Shown here piece by piece: positions 63,101 through 64,000 of a DNA stretch of 64,000 bases (positions within the stretch are counted from its first letter, which is position 1; the number at the start of each line of letters is the position of its first letter). Under the pieces are notes generated by a model. That model saw only the letters and a program-made list of their open reading frames with translations. It was not told the origin of the DNA and ran no database searches. This DNA comes from Nematostella vectensis (lineage: Eukaryota > Cnidaria > Anthozoa > Actiniaria > Edwardsiidae), in the NCBI RefSeq assembly GCF_932526225.1, contig NC_064048.1:13215665-13279664 (forward strand), in the 5' to 3' direction. Made by a program: the position numbers and the translations under genes.

Positions 63101-63678
63101 AAAAGCTTCAGGGTTACATTCGGGAATTTGTTTTACGAGTGTAACCTCCAAAAGGTTACAACCGATATTTTTTTTTGTAAATTCCAAAAAGTAACATTAG
63201 GAAAAATAAAACAGTATACTCGGAAAAACAGGTATATCAATAGAACCCGGGTGGCTGCGTTAGTAGTCAAGTGCCAGCAACGAAAGACCAACGTGGCATT
63301 GCTGAAGTGAATTGTAATGAAAATTACTTTTAATACTATTGGTATCGTAAACTATCCCAAGCAAAGTCACCATCGGACTGGAGGTTACATTCGGGAAAAG
63401 ATTCAGGGTTACATTCGGGAATTTGTTTTACGAGTGTAACCTCCAAAAGGTTACAATCGATAATTTTTTTTTTGTAAATTCCAAAAAGTAACATTAGGAA
63501 AAATAAAACAGTATACTCGGAAAAACAGGTATATCAATCTATCGAGCGCTATGCTTTATGTTAGAATATACTTAATCAAGTTATCCAAGGAATCTAGTTA
63601 GTTCTTGTGTGCATAAAATATGTACAGGATCCTGAACAAAGCATGAGCACATCAAAAATGCTGAGAGTACATAAAAAT
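60120..63678 (+). repeat. Higher-order block G-H-C2-D-D-compound, third copy
   Basis: Monomers 60120, 60669, 61217, 61756, 62300 and 62844, matching 49172-51898 at 10,946-10,948 bp. The G unit has a private TTCATGGTTAC (near 60389) and shares GAATCGAAACCGGG with 58490, so its front came from the neighbouring block. Confidence 0.84.
62844..63678 (+). repeat. Compound monomer with truncated unit (7 of 7)
   Basis: Junction at about 63241. Offset 10,946 bp from compound 5. It begins GTCACTATAC, a private variant, and has GCAATAGTAGTC near 62963. Confidence 0.88.
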
Positions 63679-64000
63679 GTCCCTATACCTTCTTCTTATG
63701 TCATGACACACCAAGAACAGTATAATTAAGTATCGATATTTAAAAAAAAATAAAGAAAAAAAATAGGTTTTCAGCGGGAATCGAACCCGGGTCGCTGCGT
63801 TAGTAGTCAAGTGCCTGCAACGAAAGACTAACGTGGCATTGCTGAAGGAAATTGTAATGAAAATTACTTTTAATACTATTGGTATCGTAAACTATCCCAA
63901 GCAAAGTCACCATCGGACTGGAGGTTACATTCGGGAAAAGCTTCAGGGTTACATTGGGGAATTTGTTTTACGAGTGTAACCTCAAAAAGGTTACAATCGA
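63679..64000 (+). repeat. D monomer cut by the window edge
   Basis: Carries both GGTTTTCAGCGGG (63768) and CATTGGGGAA (near 63952), the two private variants of the D monomer at 30900. It therefore preserves the state that copy 52733 lost. The array continues past the right edge. Confidence 0.9.

Larger units (their letters stand above)
13307..64000 (+). repeat. Satellite array, right arm
   Basis: Same monomer and orientation as the left arm. It begins with the remaining 502 bp of the interrupted monomer, then 89 monomer starts from 13809 to 63679; the last unit is cut by the window edge. Unit length is 537-555 bp apart from seven compound units of about 835 bp. Similarity between copies several kb apart is visibly higher here, especially from 36 kb onwards, than in the first 10 kb, pointing to recent amplification. 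Confidence 0.98.

Noticed and set aside
1-64000. CRISPR array
   Set aside because: Repeats are about 543 bp with no unique spacers, and eukaryotic signals are present.

Overview
This window is almost entirely a eukaryotic satellite array: head-to-tail copies of one A/T-rich monomer of about 540-546 bp (extremes 537-555), all in the same orientation. Taking the recurrent GTCCCTATAC as the monomer start, I count 20 complete monomers left of a 2.4-kb interruption and about 88 units right of it. Seven of the right-hand units are compound (about 835 bp) because they carry an extra monomer with an internal deletion of about 250 bp. No ordinary gene lies in the array. Its short open frames begin at TTG or GTG, cross homopolymer runs of variable length, and look like by-products of the repeat. 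The eukaryotic assignment rests on the satellite organisation, a tRNA-like module with a Pol III B box, GT-AG introns, an AATAAA signal and a CCAAT box. An animal is the most likely source, but the species cannot be told from the sequence.

Layout: 1-10898 left arm; 10899-13306 a single-copy insertion; 13307-64000 right arm. The insertion has near-perfect 26-bp terminal inverted repeats and is flanked on both sides by TTAA, one of which is present at the uninterrupted site in the sister monomer at 9805-9808. It is therefore a TTAA-targeting DNA transposon, probably non-autonomous. On its minus strand I can build a small spliced gene (exons 12894-12667, 12534-12436, 11968-11846 or to 11804, and possibly 11660-11502). 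It has good splice signals, matching phase and a poly(A) signal at 11418-11413. I do not recognise its protein.

I sorted monomers by shared diagnostic variants (my own letters): A (TCTTGACTCACC, ACTATCACAAG), B (AAACTGTCCC), C (GATTTACG with TTATAATCGATAC), C2 (GGGAAATG, usually AAAACAGG), D (CCTGCAACG, AATTTGTTTTCC), E (CACAAAGAAC, GCCAGCAAC), F (GAAGGAAATTG), G (TATTATTAAG), H (GTTAGCAGTC with GATTTACG) and HYB (C2 front joined to D rear). They recur in fixed order, giving nested higher-order repeats with offsets of about 1.09, 2.73, 3.25, 3.79, 4.086, 7.31, 10.9, 21.3 and 24.0 kb. Several monomers are hybrids marking the breakpoints of unequal exchanges.

Each monomer has the same internal map: two 10-bp perfect palindromes, an A-rich tract, an antisense tRNA-like module with B box followed by an oligo-T stop, a GAAA-loop hairpin, and a cluster of six direct and inverted copies of a GTTACATTCGG-like motif. 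All counts and offsets were read by eye and should be treated as accurate to a few bases.
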